In this document: positions 63,114 to 64,000 of the stretch, piece after piece
Layout of the letters: each line of letters starts with the position of its first letter
How positions within the stretch are numbered: the first letter of the stretch is position 1
Assembly (NCBI RefSeq): GCF_040359615.1
Contig: NZ_CP132942.1
Coordinates: forward strand, 4,712,001-4,776,000
Origin: Tunturibacter psychrotolerans
GTDB taxonomy: Bacteria > Acidobacteriota > Terriglobia > Terriglobales > Acidobacteriaceae
Reading direction: 5' to 3'
DNA length: 64,000 bases
Made by a program: the position numbers and the translations under genes
The notes under the pieces: generated by a model
The model's database searches: none
Seen by the model: only the letters and a program-made list of their open reading frames with translations
What the model was told of the DNA's origin: nothing

Positions 63114-64000
63114 CTATCCCACCATCCCACTGACTTGCTGACTCGCCAACTCGCTCACTCGATCACCTTGCGCCGCATACGCCTTTGCCACTCCCACCAC
63201 CAGCGCCCGAATCCGCGCCATCACACCAACGCGCTCCGTCACAGAGATCGCCCCGCGCGCATCCAGCAGATTGAACAGATGCGAGCACTTCAATGCCAGC
63301 TCATAAGCTCCCAGCACCGGAAAACGCTTCAACTTCAGCTCGTCCATGTCGCCAAAATCCTTCACCTGCGACAACAGCGCCAAACACTCCGCCTCATACA
63401 AATTCAAATGCTCCCAAAGCTTCCCCACGTTGGCATAGTCAAAGCTGTAAGCCGAAAACTGCTCCTCCTCCGCGAGCCGCATCTCGCCATAGGTCACCTT
63501 GCGCCCGGTATCAGGCTCCACAGCCCACACAATGTCGTAGATTGAATCCACATCCTGCAGAAATCCCGCAATCCGCTCCAGCCCATACGTAATCTCGCCA
63601 CAAATCGGATCCAGATCCATCCCGCCGCACTGCTGAAAGTAAGTGAACTGTGTAATCTCCAGCCCATCCAGCATCACCTGCCATCCCACGCCCCACGCGC
63701 CGCCCACAGGCCACTCCCAGTTATCTTCTTCAAACTTAATATCGTGTTCCTTCAGGTCAATCCCAATCGCCACCAGCGATTCGAGGTACATCTCCTGAAT
63801 CCGCACCGGTGGCGGCTTCAAAATCACCTGCAGCTGCGTATGCCGAAACAGCCGATTCGGATTCTCACCATACCGTCCATCCGCCGGCCTGCGCGACGGC
63901 TGAGCATAAGCAATCCTCACCGGCTTCGGCCCCAGTACCCGCAAAAACGTATCCGGAGACATCGTCCCCGCCCCAACCTCCACATCGTACGGCTGCTGCA
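63114..64000 (-). CDS. glyQ: Glycyl-tRNA synthetase alpha subunit (5' end outside window)
   Basis: The catalytic class II subunit. The frame is open to the edge, where the peptide begins within the [11 protein letters not shown] segment, so about 30 N-terminal residues are missing. Family motifs are [61 protein letters not shown] and [15 protein letters not shown]. It charges tRNA-Gly together with glyS. Confidence 0.95.
   Translation of the reverse strand, partial: QQPYDVEVGAGTMSPDTFLRVLGPKPVRIAYAQPSRRPADGRYGENPNRLFRHTQLQVILKPPPVRIQEMYLESLVAIGIDLKEHDIKFEEDNWEWPVGGAWGVGWQVMLDGLEITQFTYFQQCGGMDLDPICGEITYGLERIAGFLQDVDSIYDIVWAVEPDTGRKVTYGEMRLAEEEQFSAYSFDYANVGKLWEHLNLYEAECLALLSQVKDFGDMDELKLKRFPVLGAYELALKCSHLFNLLDARGAISVTERVGVMARIRALVVGVAKAYAAQGDRVSELASQQVSGMVG

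Overview
This 64 kb window looks like a chromosomal segment of an acidobacterium of the class Terriglobia (Acidobacteriaceae; Edaphobacter/Granulicella/Terriglobus-like). The assignment is inferred from gene content: a VWFA-related protein of the acidobacterial type, a PEP-CTERM protein, a bacillithiol-pathway deacetylase, Gram-negative lipid A/LPS transport genes, and fused genes (MeaB-epimerase, LptC-LptA). Most of the window is moderately high in G+C and densely packed. The left ~5 kb, one hypothetical gene near 21 kb and several intergenic stretches are visibly A+T-richer. No phage, transposase, CRISPR array or plasmid gene is seen.

Layout. 1-5.1 kb: two L,D-transpeptidases (the first cut by the window edge), a secreted GH3 glycosidase, 5-formyl-THF cyclo-ligase, a tiny membrane protein and tRNA-Leu(CAA). 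5.2-11.6 kb, all minus strand: meaB-mce fusion, tsaB, rimI, a DUF465 protein, psd, pssA, an aspartate-semialdehyde-dehydrogenase-like protein lacking its catalytic residues, and a fructokinase-type ROK kinase. Several of these overlap by 1-4 bases. 11.9-14.1 kb: hexuronate-type MFS transporter and a FadR-type regulator. 14.4-20.7 kb: metG, PEP-CTERM protein, cupin, tatD, yajQ, polyprenyl synthase. 20.8-25.3 kb: A+T-rich membrane protein, a GH128-like lipoprotein with a long Thr-Pro repeat, xseB, and a homocysteine methyltransferase/MTHFR fusion. 25.5-30 kb: lipoprotein, bshB1-like deacetylase, and a tandem pair of Tat-exported ferritin-like proteins ending in a clear terminator. 30-33.4 kb: P-loop NTPase with a Cys/His cluster, lpxD, an lpxL-type acyltransferase, SYLF protein. 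33.8-41.2 kb: LuxR-type response regulator, dcd, HU, priA, AraC regulator, zinc alcohol dehydrogenase, RNase T2 lipoprotein. 41.3-45 kb: alpha/beta hydrolase-TPR protein and VWFA-related protein. 45.5-57.2 kb, all minus strand: udg, rpoZ, gmk, yicC, msbA, rapZ, hpf, rpoN, lptB, lptC/A fusion. 57.4-64 kb: a conserved unknown protein, OpgC-like acyltransferase, small proteins, a GNAT acetyltransferase, glyS and glyQ (cut by the edge).

Themes. Envelope biogenesis is strongly represented: lpxD, lpxL, msbA, lptB, lptCA, pssA, psd, two L,D-transpeptidases and OpgC. The block from lptCA to udg joins LPS export, sigma-54, ribosome hibernation and nucleotide/RNA metabolism on one strand. The most unusual DNA structure is a 206-bp element at 57190-57395 with 50-bp perfect inverted repeats and a second inverted repeat nested inside. 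The best regulatory hypothesis is a pair of 21-bp-spaced direct repeats upstream of the alcohol dehydrogenase, whose neighbouring gene is an AraC regulator. I see no complete novel defence or biosynthetic system.
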